From Chengkuizengella marina (GTDB lineage: Bacteria > Bacillota > Bacilli > Paenibacillales > KCTC-33759): DNA of 64,000 nt. The DNA is taken from positions 19,759-83,758 of the forward strand of contig NZ_SIJB01000014.1 in the NCBI RefSeq assembly GCF_009910845.1. The letters run 5' to 3'. The translations under genes were made by a program, and so were the position numbers. Position 1 is the first letter of the stretch. Each line of letters opens with the position of its first letter. The notes under the pieces were generated by a model, which saw only the letters and a list, made by a program, of their open reading frames with translations, had not been told where the DNA came from and did not search any database. Below, in pieces: positions 17,990 to 28,002 of the stretch.

Positions 17990-18123
17990 CTCTCTATGAT
18001 TCCATAAATGATGTTTAGGATACGTATATTATTCTCATAAAATCATTTGTTATGACAAAAAAAAGATTTTCTTACAACTATTATAAGACAATCTTAGATA
18101 GAGTTGAAGTTTTGCAACAAAAA

Positions 18124-18166
18124 TGAACTCCCCTTATCGAAGTAATAAATATCGATAAAGGGAGTT
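18124..18166 (-). terminator. Terminator of M4 protease copy 1
   Basis: AACTCCCCTTATCGA pairs with the downstream arm holding CGATAAAGGGAGTT, just after the protease stop at 18206. A near-identical hairpin follows copy 2 at 20306-20345, showing that the duplicated unit includes the terminator. Confidence 0.6.
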
Positions 18167-18205
18167 GGAGAAAAAAATCTTTATTATGTTGATCTAAGAT
18201 GTATA

Positions 18206-19876
18206 TTAGTTAATCCCTACAGCATCAAAAGCTTGCTGTACAGATGTAACCGCTGAACTATTTGCTCCATACAAGTCAGTAGCAGATTGTTCTGCTGCAG
18301 AACGGAGCTGACTAAAAGTAGAAGATTCCGTTAGGTACTGCGTTAAAGAACGATAGAATATGTCACCCATATTATCTTGCCCAACACCATTTACGGTAAC
18401 GCCACCATGGTTGCCGCCTTCACTTAATAAATAAGCTGTTTTATTAATAATTCCACTGTTTATGTGTACTCCGCCCCAATCACCTTCTCTTGTATTAGGT
18501 AGTTGTACAAAATCATCCATATGATCCGGGTCACCAAATAAAGTTGGATCAGCTAATGATCTCAAAGCATCTCCTGGAATGTTAGGTGTATAAATGTCTT
18601 CTCCCATTAACCAGTCAGGTCCTAAACCAGCCCAATTCTCTGCTAATACGCCAAATATATCAGACATAGCTTCATTTATTGCTCCTGATTGATTTTGATA
18701 AAGTAAGTTCGCAGTTCTATCTGTCACTGCATGTGTTATTTCATGTGCAATCACATCATATGCTCCAGAGAATGGAAGCCAATTCACACCATCTCCATCT
18801 CCATACATCATTTGATTTAGAGGCTCACCTAACCAACCTGCATTGTTGTAATTTCTTCCAAAATGAACAGTAGACTTAATCGCTGCGCCTTGATTATCAA
18901 AACTATCACGATTAAACTTCTCTAGGTAGTAATCATAAACTAATCCAGCATAATAGTGTGCATCAACTGCTGCATTGTCATATGAACTATTAAATACGTT
19001 ATCACTATCACTCCATAAAGTACCTGGAAGATAACGCATAATTTGACGAAGAGATCTATCTAATATTCTCTGATGTACATTTTCACCATCATAAGTGAAT
19101 ATGCCATCTCCTCTCGTGTTATCTTGTAAATAATAGGTATTACCTTGTTTATCTGTATTTAACGATTTTACATCGCCTAATACACCTGTACCTGTCCCTA
19201 CAGAATCAATTTTGAACGATTGATTAAATTTATCTAAGATGTCACCTGTAACTGCATCCACAAAATAACTCCAGTCTCCTATTTCAGGGTAAAGGAATTT
19301 AAAATTAACGTGAAATGCATAGTAAGATTCATCATCTTTTACATATATTACTTCTTCTGTAGTTGGATCCATAATATAGGATGGTGTTTCAGAGTAGGAA
19401 GAATTAAGATCTTTTTCAGCAATTGAAAATGCTTCTTTTTTCTTTACCTTTTTATCCTTTTTCAATTTTTTATCTAATTCAGGAGCGACAGTTCCAGAAA
19501 ACGCGGTTAACACGCCAGACTGATCAATATGAGCTGTAAAGGTTCTTCCGTATACAGGTGTTCCTTTAAATTCCTGCTTTAATCTTAAATGAGTAAATCC
19601 TAACTCATCCACAAACTCATCCATGACAACAAAATCACTTTCCGCAGAATCAGCAAATTTGAAAACATCTTTTTTTGTATTTAAGTATCCAAACAAAACG
19701 TCTTTTGGTTTTTTGTTAGACTTTTCTGTTAATTTACCAGAGACGAATTCAGGGGTTAAAGATTTCTCACTTTTGTTTATTTTTTCAAAAATATCTGGTT
19801 TTGCACTTGCTTGGGGGATGAAGATAGCTAGAACTAAACTTAAGGATAAACAAACAGCAAGTAATTTTTTATTCAC
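18206..19876 (-). CDS. M4 family metallopeptidase (thermolysin/bacillolysin type), copy 1
   Basis: A secreted neutral protease precursor of 556 residues. Signal peptide 1-25 ([20 protein letters not shown], ending QASA), FTP and PepSY propeptide domains to about residue 220, then the mature enzyme. The zinc motif HEITH is at 378-382 with third ligand Glu402 in [12 protein letters not shown], and GGVHINSGI carries the catalytic His. All catalytic residues are present. It is about two-thirds identical by eye to copy 2 upstream on the same strand. A cre-like site at 19988-20001 lies in its promoter region. Confidence 0.93.
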   Translation of the reverse strand: MNKKLLAVCLSLSLVLAIFIPQASAKPDIFEKINKSEKSLTPEFVSGKLTEKSNKKPKDVLFGYLNTKKDVFKFADSAESDFVVMDEFVDELGFTHLRLKQEFKGTPVYGRTFTAHIDQSGVLTAFSGTVAPELDKKLKKDKKVKKKEAFSIAEKDLNSSYSETPSYIMDPTTEEVIYVKDDESYYAFHVNFKFLYPEIGDWSYFVDAVTGDILDKFNQSFKIDSVGTGTGVLGDVKSLNTDKQGNTYYLQDNTRGDGIFTYDGENVHQRILDRSLRQIMRYLPGTLWSDSDNVFNSSYDNAAVDAHYYAGLVYDYYLEKFNRDSFDNQGAAIKSTVHFGRNYNNAGWLGEPLNQMMYGDGDGVNWLPFSGAYDVIAHEITHAVTDRTANLLYQNQSGAINEAMSDIFGVLAENWAGLGPDWLMGEDIYTPNIPGDALRSLADPTLFGDPDHMDDFVQLPNTREGDWGGVHINSGIINKTAYLLSEGGNHGGVTVNGVGQDNMGDIFYRSLTQYLTESSTFSQLRSAAEQSATDLYGANSSAVTSVQQAFDAVGIN

Positions 19877-19987
19877 ATAATCTCTCCTCTTTTTTACAGA
19901 TTACTAGAGTTGAGTATTTGAATATGAAACAATTTCACCTCGCTCCTTTATAAAATAACCGTTTAACAATTCACATTACTTTCCTTC

Positions 19988-20001
19988 TGAAAGCGCTTTC
20001 T
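19988..20001 (-). promoter_or_regulatory. cre-like CcpA site upstream of protease copy 1
   Basis: TGAAAGCGCTTTCT contains the perfect palindrome GAAAGCGCTTTC and fits the cre consensus at 13 of 14 positions. It is 112 bp upstream of the start of copy 1. The matching region of copy 2 (after the shared AACAATTCACATTACTTT) lacks it, so only one paralogue would be catabolite-controlled. Confidence 0.5.
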
Positions 20002-20386
20002 CATTTTTATAAATAAAGATTTAAAATTAAAAATGGAAGATATGCCTATGAGGTAATTTTTTTGGTAAGTGAATACTGGGATAGTAATAAATTCTAGTAA
20101 ATAAGTTATGACTTAGTAACTTATTTGACATACAGAATAATTTGAAATTTTAAAATTACTTCAGAAGTGGAAAAAGTAATATGCAAGGGAATAATTGTTG
20201 AATGGTGTCGTATATTGTCAAATACTCAAATTAAATTATAGTTAAAAGTCACTAAATTGTCAATGATTTTTAAAGGTATTACTCTCTTTTCTATTAGTTT
20301 AGAACTCCCTTTATCGAAATAAAAAAATCGTATAAAGGGAGTTTAAATTAAATACTTTTATTTTTATATTTCAATCAAGAAGATTT
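20002..20386. repeat. Duplicated intergenic region between the two M4 genes
   Basis: This spacer shares stretches with the spacer upstream of copy 2 (22080-22500), for example AAGTAATATG followed by AAGGGAATAA, AATACTCAA and AAATTGTCAAT. It is part of a tandem duplication unit of about 2.2 kb. The hairpin AACTCCCTTTATCGA ... TATAAAGGGAGTT (20306-20345) is the terminator of copy 2. No gene is seen. Confidence 0.6.
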
Positions 20387-22033
20387 TTAGTTAATTCCAA
20401 CTGCATTAAATGCTTGTTGTACAGATGTAACTTCTGAACTGTTTGATCCATACAATTCAGATGCAGCTTGTATTGCAGCAGAACGGAGTTGACTAAAAGT
20501 AGAAGATGCGGTTAAGTGCTGGGTTAAAGTACGATAAAAGATGTCCCCCATTTTATCTTTACCAATCCCATTTACAGATACACCAGAATGGTTACCGCCT
20601 TCACTTAATAAATAAGCTGCTTTATTGATAATACTACTATTTGTATGAACGCCACCATAGTCTGCTGTAGTATGCAAATAATCATCGTAGTGATCTGGTT
20701 TATTAAATAAAGTTGGATCTGCCATAGATCTTATACCATTACTAGAAAGCGTAACATCTTCACCCATTAACCAGTCAGGGTCTAAGTCTGCCCAAAACTC
20801 AGCTAAAGCGCCAAAAATATCGGACATGGATTCGTTTATCGCTCCTGATTCATCTTGATAAATAAGATCGGCAGTTCTATCTGTGATTGCATGAGTGATC
20901 TCGTGTGCGATCACATCAAATGCACCTGAGAAAGGTAGAGTATCTGAATCCCCATCCCCATATATCATTTGATTTAAAGGTTCACCTAACCAACCTGCAT
21001 TACTCCAGTTTTGTCCAAAGTGAACGGTAGATTTAATGGCAGAGCCTTGATTGTCAAAGCTATCACGATTAAACTCCTCTAAGAAGTAATCATAAACTAA
21101 ACCTGCATAATAATGGGCATCAACTGCAGAGCCATCATTAAATATATTATCCGAATCACTCACTGCAGTACCTGGAAGATATCGTTGAATGAGCCAAATC
21201 GGATAATAAAGGAGATTCTGGTGGACGTTTTCTCCATCATAAGTGAAAATGCCATCGCCTCTCGTATTATCTTGTAAGTAATAAGTACTTCCTTGTCTGT
21301 CAATATTTAATGTTTTTTCATCTCCTAATACACCTGTACCTGTTCCTACAGCATCCACTTTAAAAGATTGATCAAATTTATCTAAGATGTCACCTGTGGA
21401 AGCATCTATAAAATAATTCCAATCTCCTAATTCAGGATAGAAGAATTTAAAATTAATGTGATATGCATAGTTTGATTTGTCATTTTTTACATAGATGACT
21501 TCCTCTGTAGTTGGGTCAATAGCATATTGCGGTTCTTCAGCGAAGGAGGAAATGAGGTCTTTTTCAGCAGTGGAAAATGCTTTTTTCTGTTTTACTTTTT
21601 TCTTTTTCTTTTTCATTTTCTGGTCTAGTTCAGGAGCAACCGTTCCTGAGAACGAAGTGAGTACACCGGAACTATCTATATGAGCTGTAAATGTTCTACC
21701 ATATACAGGGATTCCATTAAATTCCTGTTTTAATCTTAAATGAGTAAATCCTAAATTATCAACAAACTCATCTATTACTACGAAGTCGCTCTCCGCAGAT
21801 TCTGCAAATTTAAAAGTTTCTTTTTTTTCATTTAAGTAACTAAACAATACATCTTTTGGTTTTTTATTAGATTTTTTTGTTAGTTTACCGGAAACAAATT
21901 CTGGGGTAGAAGTTTTCTCGTTTTTATTAATTTTTTCAAATGTTTCAGGTTTTGGTGTTGCACCAGCTTGAGGTATGAAGATGGCTAGAACTAAACACAT
22001 GGATAAACAAACAGCAAGGAATTTTTTATTCAT
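20387..22033 (-). CDS. M4 family metallopeptidase, copy 2
   Basis: Paralogue of the neighbouring protease, 548 residues, with the same plan: signal peptide ending near residue 25 (IPQAGAT), FTP/PepSY prodomain with a Lys-rich stretch ([12 protein letters not shown]), then the M4 domain with [17 protein letters not shown] and GGVHTNSSI. It is shorter by a few residues in surface loops, such as after [12 protein letters not shown]. All catalytic residues are kept. It is likely secreted and self-processed. Tandem position and matching flanks show recent-to-moderate local duplication. Confidence 0.93.
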   Translation of the reverse strand: MNKKFLAVCLSMCLVLAIFIPQAGATPKPETFEKINKNEKTSTPEFVSGKLTKKSNKKPKDVLFSYLNEKKETFKFAESAESDFVVIDEFVDNLGFTHLRLKQEFNGIPVYGRTFTAHIDSSGVLTSFSGTVAPELDQKMKKKKKKVKQKKAFSTAEKDLISSFAEEPQYAIDPTTEEVIYVKNDKSNYAYHINFKFFYPELGDWNYFIDASTGDILDKFDQSFKVDAVGTGTGVLGDEKTLNIDRQGSTYYLQDNTRGDGIFTYDGENVHQNLLYYPIWLIQRYLPGTAVSDSDNIFNDGSAVDAHYYAGLVYDYFLEEFNRDSFDNQGSAIKSTVHFGQNWSNAGWLGEPLNQMIYGDGDSDTLPFSGAFDVIAHEITHAITDRTADLIYQDESGAINESMSDIFGALAEFWADLDPDWLMGEDVTLSSNGIRSMADPTLFNKPDHYDDYLHTTADYGGVHTNSSIINKAAYLLSEGGNHSGVSVNGIGKDKMGDIFYRTLTQHLTASSTFSQLRSAAIQAASELYGSNSSEVTSVQQAFNAVGIN

Positions 22034-22574
22034 ATACTAATCTCTCCTCTTTTTATTAATTTTAATAGAGTTGAGTATTTGTATTGTAAAAAAGTTTCAC
22101 CTCGCTCTCTCATTTAAATTACCGTTTAACAATTCACATTACTTTTTCCCACAAAATGATTGCATAGATTAGAATTTATCCTATATGGTATAAAGTTTAG
22201 TATAATCATAGATTGAATAACAAAAAATAGGAGTTTTAATTGATCAGTAGATGTAGTGGAATAATTATTTAATAAGATTCATGTTAATTAATTCGTTGAA
22301 ATATTTTAGTAGATGTGATTTTTTTAGAAAAACAGTAGGTTTCCATAGTGAAATATGGTTTCAGGAGTGGTATAAGTAATATGTAAGGGAATAAATGTTA
22401 ACTGGCATATATTAACAAAATACTCAATTTAAAGTATAATCGAATGACAAAAAATTGTCAATATTGATATTTACTGCATAAAAATTCAAATAAAGTTCAT
22501 TAAACTCCAAAATTAGACAAAATTTTGTTAGATAATAGCTCTATTTATATTACTGATCTTTTATTTTCTTAAAT
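22034..22574. other. Intergenic region upstream of protease copy 2
   Basis: It holds the promoter region of copy 2, with sequences shared with copy 1 (GAGTTGAGTATTTG and CCGTTTAACAATTCACATTACTTT), and the second copy of the spacer repeat (22360-22480). No gene, RNA or terminator of the ger operon is clear. Confidence 0.5.
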
Positions 22575-23711
22575 TCAAGGGGTTAATTCTAAGATAGATG
22601 AGCTTTTGATCAATAAATCAATATCGATTTTAAGGGATGATTCAGTTAAAGGGAGTTTATCTTTAGATGTAATTTCCCTCCATTTTTTTAGATCTTTCCG
22701 ATATAAAGTTTCTGTTAATCGATATACATCTGCTTCTAAGTCTAATCCACGTTTATATGTGGTTAGGATTTGCTTTTTTATTTCTTCCTTTGCTTTTTCT
22801 GTAAGTTGTTCCTGATTTATATTTTGAAATAATTCACCTACATAAGCCTTTGTTTTTATTTTAATGAGAAATGTTACATTTTCATTTTTTGTTTCAGGTA
22901 TAATATCCACTTTCAATTTATCAATGATGATTGATGCAATAGGTTTTTTATTTTTATCTTCAATTAGGAGGTTATTATTGATAATATCGGGATGTAGCCA
23001 ACGAAATCCGTCTATTTCTGCTTCTCTTAATATTCCTTTAAATTCATTGCGTGTATAAAGGACACTTACACTATCAAATCTAAGGTGCTTATTTTTACTG
23101 CCACCTAACAGTTGGATGTAAGGTATAGCAGAAGTATAACTGGGTTCATCTAATTCAATCAACATATCTATTAAATTGATTGGTTTAATCAAAGAGCTTT
23201 GTTCATAATTGTTTTTAGGATCACCTAATCTTCCAAAAATAGGGGATAAGTTCATATCTTTAAATGTACCTTCATTTAAAACTTCATCCAAAGCTTCTGC
23301 GTTGGTACTATAAACCCAAATGGTATATCTTGTTTTTGGATACCGAATAAACTTCTCTATAACTTCATTAACTTTCCCTTTTTGTTCCATTAGATTTTCT
23401 GTAAAAATAATGGCTGATAAATGTCCCCAGAATACTTTTTCCGGTACCGTTTTATACAAATCAAACAATGCTTCTTCAATCGTTTTTCCGGTCCCTTTTT
23501 TAACTGTAGGAATAAGTGAACCTCCCCCTGCTTCCTGACCTTGTGCACCACGACCTCCAAAAATCACAAACTGTACATGAATCTCAAATAGGCCATCTTT
23601 TTCATTAACCCCCAGTGCATGAGCATATAACATCCGATCAACCTCATCGGAATTCCAGCAGCCTGTCAGCAATATGATAATAGTAAGCATAAAGATTGTT
23701 TTTTTAAGCAT
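22575..23711 (-). CDS. Ger(x)C-family germinant receptor lipoprotein (C subunit), operon 1
   Basis: A 378-residue GerAC/GerBC-type lipoprotein of the spore inner membrane. The lipobox is LTGCW near residue 19, so Cys is lipidated. Ger(x)C signatures include VDRMLYAHALGVNEKDG and VFWGHLSAIIFTENL. I choose the second ATG (23711), which has TAGGA eight bases upstream. It is the last gene of a B-A-C operon with 25230-26324 and 23755-25173. C subunits are needed for receptor assembly; the germinant cannot be read from sequence. Confidence 0.9.
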   Translation of the reverse strand: MLKKTIFMLTIIILLTGCWNSDEVDRMLYAHALGVNEKDGLFEIHVQFVIFGGRGAQGQEAGGGSLIPTVKKGTGKTIEEALFDLYKTVPEKVFWGHLSAIIFTENLMEQKGKVNEVIEKFIRYPKTRYTIWVYSTNAEALDEVLNEGTFKDMNLSPIFGRLGDPKNNYEQSSLIKPINLIDMLIELDEPSYTSAIPYIQLLGGSKNKHLRFDSVSVLYTRNEFKGILREAEIDGFRWLHPDIINNNLLIEDKNKKPIASIIIDKLKVDIIPETKNENVTFLIKIKTKAYVGELFQNINQEQLTEKAKEEIKKQILTTYKRGLDLEADVYRLTETLYRKDLKKWREITSKDKLPLTESSLKIDIDLLIKSSSILELTP

Positions 23712-23754
23712 AATTCTCATCCTAGTGTTTTTATTTCCACTTAAGTCATTAAAA

Positions 23755-25173
23755 TTAGTTATTTTTCAAAGAGTTCACGTATGTTTTTAAAAAATTACCC
23801 GTTTTTTTTGACGTCATTGTTAAATAATTCACTCCGTAGGGTCTTAAGTTGGCTAAATAAAGAATAGTAAGAAAAGAAGATAAAAAGAATCCCCATATTC
23901 CTAAAATGGAAGAGACGAACAAAATAAAATATCTTACTACACTAATTGAACCAACTAATGATTGATTAATTAACGTATAGGTAGATACAACAGAAACTGC
24001 GATGATGACCATTGTTGTGGCATTGGTAATGCCGGCGGCGATTGCGGCATCACCGATAATAAGCCCTCCTACGACACTTAACGTTTGCCCTATCCCTACA
24101 GGCAACCTCATCCCAGCTTCTCTAAAGATTTCAAATAGCAGCAACATAATAAATACTTCTAATGCTGAAGGAAAAGGGACTCCACGTCTTGATTCAACAA
24201 TAGTAGCGAGAAGTGCAAAAGGGATTTGATCATGATGAAAAGAGATTAAAGCAACCCAAAAACCAGGAAGAAAAGTTGCCATCATAAACCCAACGATTCT
24301 AATTGCTCTTTCAAACAAAGTAAAGATAGTGATCATCTCTTTATCCTCACCACTATCTAATAAAAACATAAAATTTGCAGGACCTATGATCACTGTTGGC
24401 AATCCGTCAACAATGAGGACAAAACGTCCATTCATCAATGAATGGACCGTAAAATCAGGCCTGCCTGAGTAACTAAATAATGGGAATAAGGGGAATTTAA
24501 TATCTCCAATTAACTGTTTTATTTGTTTTGTACTATAGATGGCTTCCGCTTTAATATTTGCTAATTTACCTTTTATTTTCTTAAGTACATGAGGATCAAT
24601 TTTATCATCAATATAAAGCAGACCTACTTTGGTTTTTGTTTTTTCGCCTACAGCATATTGATGATAGTGTAGACTATTTGAAGGTACTCTCTTTCTAATT
24701 AAGGCTACATTTGTAGTAATATCTTCAATAAATCCATCTCTAGATCCTTTGATGGGTACATCTGTAGTAGAATCTTGAGGTTCACGTTTAGGTAAGTCAC
24801 GAATATCGATAGTGTAGGCAGTTGATAATTTTGGAAAGTAAATTAATACTTGTCCGGTTAAGACTTGTTCAATCATTTTCTCAGCATGTTCAACTTGATG
24901 CAATGTTGCTACTTTAAGTTCTTTATGAATGAAATCATTTGAAAAATTTTGATTATCCATCAATTCAAAAAGTTTACGCAGCTCTGGAATAATCACTTTA
25001 TTCAGTTTATCGTAATCATAAAGACCTTCACAATATGTAAACATAACCTTGTAATCATTAGCATTGGATTGAAAATGTAAGATTTGATGTTTAACATCAT
25101 AGCAGGCTTGAAAAGCTTCTTTTATTGATTGCTCTTTAAAGTGATTTTGATTATTATTTTTGTTTGTGATCAT
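23755..25173 (-). CDS. GerA-family germinant receptor A subunit, operon 1
   Basis: A 472-residue spore germination protein (GerAA/GerKA family). The soluble N-terminal half runs to about residue 270 and contains PIKGSRDGFIEDITTNVALIRKR and YIDDKIDPHVLKKIKGKL; the C-terminal half has about five membrane helices, with ESRRGVPFPSALEVFIMLL and GQTLSVVGGLIIGDAAIAAGI. It sits between the B gene upstream and the C gene downstream, all on the minus strand. Expression in the forespore from the SigG-type promoter at 26396-26426 is inferred. Confidence 0.93.
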   Translation of the reverse strand: MITNKNNNQNHFKEQSIKEAFQACYDVKHQILHFQSNANDYKVMFTYCEGLYDYDKLNKVIIPELRKLFELMDNQNFSNDFIHKELKVATLHQVEHAEKMIEQVLTGQVLIYFPKLSTAYTIDIRDLPKREPQDSTTDVPIKGSRDGFIEDITTNVALIRKRVPSNSLHYHQYAVGEKTKTKVGLLYIDDKIDPHVLKKIKGKLANIKAEAIYSTKQIKQLIGDIKFPLFPLFSYSGRPDFTVHSLMNGRFVLIVDGLPTVIIGPANFMFLLDSGEDKEMITIFTLFERAIRIVGFMMATFLPGFWVALISFHHDQIPFALLATIVESRRGVPFPSALEVFIMLLLFEIFREAGMRLPVGIGQTLSVVGGLIIGDAAIAAGITNATTMVIIAVSVVSTYTLINQSLVGSISVVRYFILFVSSILGIWGFFLSSFLTILYLANLRPYGVNYLTMTSKKTGNFLKTYVNSLKNN

Positions 25174-25229
25174 TGTTGTTTTTTCCTTTAGATTTAATTT
25201 GGATAGACACTATTATATTTTGATTGGAT

Positions 25230-26324
25230 TCATTTCTTTTTTTGTTTTACTTTATTTTGTACAAATATTAAGAATCCTACTAATATTGAAATAGTGAACA
25301 TAAACCAAAATGAATAAGGGATAAAAAATCCATATAATAATCCAGCTAAAAAGGTATCGCTAGTAGGTAATTGAACGAGAATAATCATCAGAGTAAATAA
25401 AATAAGTGTGATCCACACTTTATTTTTTTGTCTTTTTATATTTATCATTTCAGGGATGATATACATAAATAAGGAAATCCGAATAAAGGCACCTGCTAAC
25501 CATTGATAAATAGACAAAAAATCAACATGTTCCACAAATCGCCCCAGTGTCACCATTCTCCATTGTTCAAATGCAGGGGCTCTCATTTTTTCTGCTTCTT
25601 CTGGACCAAAAATCGTAATCGCTCCAATCAGAGGTCCAAGTGTAAGTATGACCAATGATAACCCCGTTAATATCACAGGGAACAGTTTGATTTTTGAATG
25701 TACTTTATGCTGTAAAAATATGATGATAAACAATTCAATTAGTCCTGATCCTGATATCATCATGCCGATGAAAACAGGTTCCAAACCATGTTCTAAAATA
25801 GGGGTTAATAATGAATAATCTTTATATTGTGTATTTGAAAAGGAAACAAAAAAGCCTAAAGCGATCACAATGGGTAACAAAATGATATTCATATTTGTAA
25901 TTGTTCTTAAACTAGTGATGACAGTAAAAAAACATAACAGTATAAAAGTGATCGTGAGCATAAACATGGGTGTTTCAGGCAAAAAGGTAAGGATTGTCCA
26001 TCTAATTGTAGCAATTAGTGTTGTTGTAGAAAGTAAAAATAAATGCAAGCAGATAATGAAAAATAAAAAGAATGTAATTATTTTTCCAAATTTTGATTTC
26101 ATAAATTCATAAATATTTTTTTGTTGTGTACGTTTTCTAATATAAATAATAAGGTAAATCCATATTGGATAAATTGCAATGTTCATCATAACTGAAATCC
26201 AGGCATCTCGATGAGCTGTGGACAATAAAACAGGGATGATTAAAACGTGATTAATTAAACCAACAGAGGTAATCATTAAGAACATTAATTGAGTTGACGA
26301 TATTAAATCTCCATTTTTCCTCAT
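25230..26324 (-). CDS. GerB-family spore germination permease (B subunit), operon 1
   Basis: A 364-residue member of the GerAB/GerKB group of the APC transporter superfamily, with ten hydrophobic segments. It starts MRKNGDLISSTQLMFLMITS; family features include the helix after 'STQL' and a conserved GPLIGAITIFGPEEAEKMRAP segment. B subunits bind the germinant. ATG 26324 follows GGGGAGGGG by seven bases; the frame is open further upstream without a better site. First gene of the B-A-C operon, an order different from operon 2 (A-C-D-B). Confidence 0.9.
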   Translation of the reverse strand: MRKNGDLISSTQLMFLMITSVGLINHVLIIPVLLSTAHRDAWISVMMNIAIYPIWIYLIIYIRKRTQQKNIYEFMKSKFGKIITFFLFFIICLHLFLLSTTTLIATIRWTILTFLPETPMFMLTITFILLCFFTVITSLRTITNMNIILLPIVIALGFFVSFSNTQYKDYSLLTPILEHGLEPVFIGMMISGSGLIELFIIIFLQHKVHSKIKLFPVILTGLSLVILTLGPLIGAITIFGPEEAEKMRAPAFEQWRMVTLGRFVEHVDFLSIYQWLAGAFIRISLFMYIIPEMINIKRQKNKVWITLILFTLMIILVQLPTSDTFLAGLLYGFFIPYSFWFMFTISILVGFLIFVQNKVKQKKK

Positions 26325-26395
26325 TGATTCACCCCTCCCCATTAAATTCAACCTATTAGGTTTAATAAAAGAAGTATTTATAAACAGATATTTAT

Positions 26396-26426
26396 TAGTA
26401 TGGGTGGTTTTTTATGGAAAAATTCA
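26396..26426 (-). promoter_or_regulatory. Candidate SigG promoter of ger operon 1
   Basis: On the minus strand the -35 is TGAATT (26421-26426) and the -10 is CATACTA (26396-26402), spaced by 18 bases. The SigG consensus in B. subtilis is TGHATR and CATWHTA, so the -10 is a full match. It is about 70 bp upstream of the B-subunit gene. Confidence 0.6.
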
Positions 26427-26434
26427 AATTGCTG

Positions 26435-26463
26435 TTGACGAAATTAAAAATTTATTTTAAACT
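26435..26463 (+). promoter_or_regulatory. Candidate SigA promoter of the sulfur operon
   Basis: TTGACG (26435-26440) and TAAACT (26458-26463) are spaced by 17 bases. The operator-like palindrome at 26468-26483 would cover the transcription start. Confidence 0.4.
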
Positions 26464-26467
26464 ATAA

Positions 26468-26483
26468 ATACCCATAGGGGTAT
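26468..26483 (+). promoter_or_regulatory. CsoR/CstR-type operator 1
   Basis: ATACCCATAGGGGTAT is a near-palindrome of the form ATACCC-N3/4-GGGTAT, the general style of operators bound by CsoR and CstR proteins. It sits 30 bp before the first gene of the sulfur operon, whose last gene encodes a CstR-like regulator. Confidence 0.65.
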
Positions 26484-26512
26484 ATGTATTTAAAGGGAGG
26501 TGAAATAACTGA

Positions 26513-26983
26513 ATGAAAAAAACAACGATTGTATTATTCAGTGGTGATTACGATAAAGCGATGGCTGCTTATATTATTGCAAATGGAGCAGCTGCTTATG
26601 ATCATGAGGTTACCATTTTTCATACATTCTGGGGATTAAATGCTTTACGTAAAGAGGAAAATGTTCTAACCAAAAAAGGGTTCCTTGAAAAAATGTTTGG
26701 AAGCTTAATGCCACGTAGTGTAAAGAAGATGGGATTATCAAAAATGAATTTTGCTGGGATGGGACCTAAAATGATTAAACATGTGATGAAAAAGCACAAT
26801 GCTTTACCTCCTGAACAACTAATACAAATGGCTCAAGAGCAAGGTGTTAAGCTGGTAGCATGCACGATGACAATGGATTTACTGGGTTTACAAAAAGAAG
26901 AGTTGTTAGAAGGAATTGAATATGGAGGGGTAGCTGCATATTTAGCAGATGCAGAAAATGGGAACGTTAATTTATTTATTTAA
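26513..26983 (+). CDS. DsrE/DsrF-like family protein (YrkE-like)
   Basis: A 156-residue DsrE/F-fold protein. It has the family opening KKTTIVLFSGDYDKAMAAYIIANGAAAY and the C-terminal block VKLVACTMTMDLLGLQKEELLEGIEYGGVAAYL; the single Cys of VACTMTMDL is the likely persulfide carrier. These proteins take part in sulfane-sulfur relay. GGGAGGTGA lies before the ATG. First gene of a ten-gene operon controlled by the palindrome at 26468-26483. Closest named comparison is B. subtilis YrkE. Confidence 0.88.
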   Translation: MKKTTIVLFSGDYDKAMAAYIIANGAAAYDHEVTIFHTFWGLNALRKEENVLTKKGFLEKMFGSLMPRSVKKMGLSKMNFAGMGPKMIKHVMKKHNALPPEQLIQMAQEQGVKLVACTMTMDLLGLQKEELLEGIEYGGVAAYLADAENGNVNLFI

Positions 26984-27033
26984 TAGTTAATGAAAGATTA
27001 AAGAATGAAATATGTAAGGAAAAGGAGGGTCAT

Positions 27034-27345
27034 ATGTTGGACATCATTACACCAGAAGAATTAAAACAACTTCTTAATGAGAAGAAGCAAATTCATATGA
27101 TAGATGTTCGTGAAGTTGATGAGGTCAAGGAGGGAATGATTGCTGGAGCTACACATATTCCATTAGGTTTGTTAGAATTTCGTCTTCATGAGTTGAATAG
27201 ATCTAGAGAATATATTATGGTTTGTCGTTCAGGCAATCGCAGTGGTATTGCTGCACAATTTCTTGAAAGTCAAGGTTTCAAGGTGAAAAATATGATAGGT
27301 GGCATGTTGGAATGGACAGGGAAAGTCCAAAAAAATTTGCGCTAA
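27034..27345 (+). CDS. Single-domain rhodanese (sulfurtransferase)
   Basis: A 103-residue rhodanese. The active loop is CRSGNRSG with Cys64, after VREVDEVKEGMIAGATHIPLG, and the family ending GGMLEWTG is present. It would move sulfane sulfur between low-molecular-weight persulfides and carrier proteins. AAAGGAGGG precedes the ATG. The second operator-like palindrome (27349-27364) follows its stop by only four bases, so this gene and the next may be differently expressed. Confidence 0.92.
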   Translation: MLDIITPEELKQLLNEKKQIHMIDVREVDEVKEGMIAGATHIPLGLLEFRLHELNRSREYIMVCRSGNRSGIAAQFLESQGFKVKNMIGGMLEWTGKVQKNLR

Positions 27346-27348
27346 ATA

Positions 27349-27364
27349 ATACCCTATGGGGTAT
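27349..27364 (+). promoter_or_regulatory. CsoR/CstR-type operator 2
   Basis: ATACCCTATGGGGTAT is almost the same as operator 1 at 26468-26483. It lies in the 68-bp gap between the rhodanese gene and the TusA-rhodanese gene, marking an internal regulated promoter. Confidence 0.6.
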
Positions 27365-27413
27365 ATGAGGATATTGAAAGAAATAAAGGACGATGAATAG
27401 GGAGGTTTTATCA

Positions 27414-27986
27414 TTGACAAATATTCAAACAGATAAGGTATTAGATGCAAAAGGATTAGCGTGTCCAATGCCAATTGTAAAGACCAAAAAAACAATGAAT
27501 GAATTGGAACCTGGTCAAGTGTTGGAAATTCAAGCAACGGATAAGGGATCAACCGCTGATCTAAAAGCTTGGTGTGATAATATTGGCCATCAATACATTG
27601 GAACAATCGAGAAGGGAGAAATTATTCATCATTTTGTTAGAAAAGGCGGAGAAGAGATAGAGGAAATAAAATATCCTCATCTAATTGAAAACGAAGAATT
27701 AGCTAGAAAACTGGAGAGTAACGAACAAACGATAATTCTTGATGTAAGAGAGCCTTCAGAATTTGCATTTCATCATATTCCTGGCTCTATCTCTATTCCT
27801 TTTGGAGAGCTTGAGCAGCGAATGGATGATTTAAATAAAGAAACTGAGATGTATGTCATTTGTAGAACAGGCAATCGAAGTGACTTAGCAGCACAAAAAT
27901 TAACACAGTTAGGGTTTAAAAAAGTCTTTAATGTTGTTCCAGGAATGTCCGAATGGAAAGGGATAACAGAGAAGTTAATTGACTAA
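27414..27986 (+). CDS. TusA-rhodanese fusion sulfurtransferase (YrkF-like)
   Basis: A 190-residue fusion. The N-terminal TusA domain has LDAKGLACPMPIVKTKK with Cys17; the C-terminal rhodanese domain has VREPSEFAFHHIPGSISIPF and the active loop CRTGNRSD with Cys150. It links a sulfur carrier with a transferase in one chain. The TTG at 27414 is chosen because AGGGAGG lies eight bases upstream; the ATG at 27393 lies before it. Domain order matches B. subtilis YrkF. Confidence 0.9.
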   Translation: MTNIQTDKVLDAKGLACPMPIVKTKKTMNELEPGQVLEIQATDKGSTADLKAWCDNIGHQYIGTIEKGEIIHHFVRKGGEEIEEIKYPHLIENEELARKLESNEQTIILDVREPSEFAFHHIPGSISIPFGELEQRMDDLNKETEMYVICRTGNRSDLAAQKLTQLGFKKVFNVVPGMSEWKGITEKLID

Positions 27987-28002
27987 TTTGGAGGTGTTAT
28001 AA

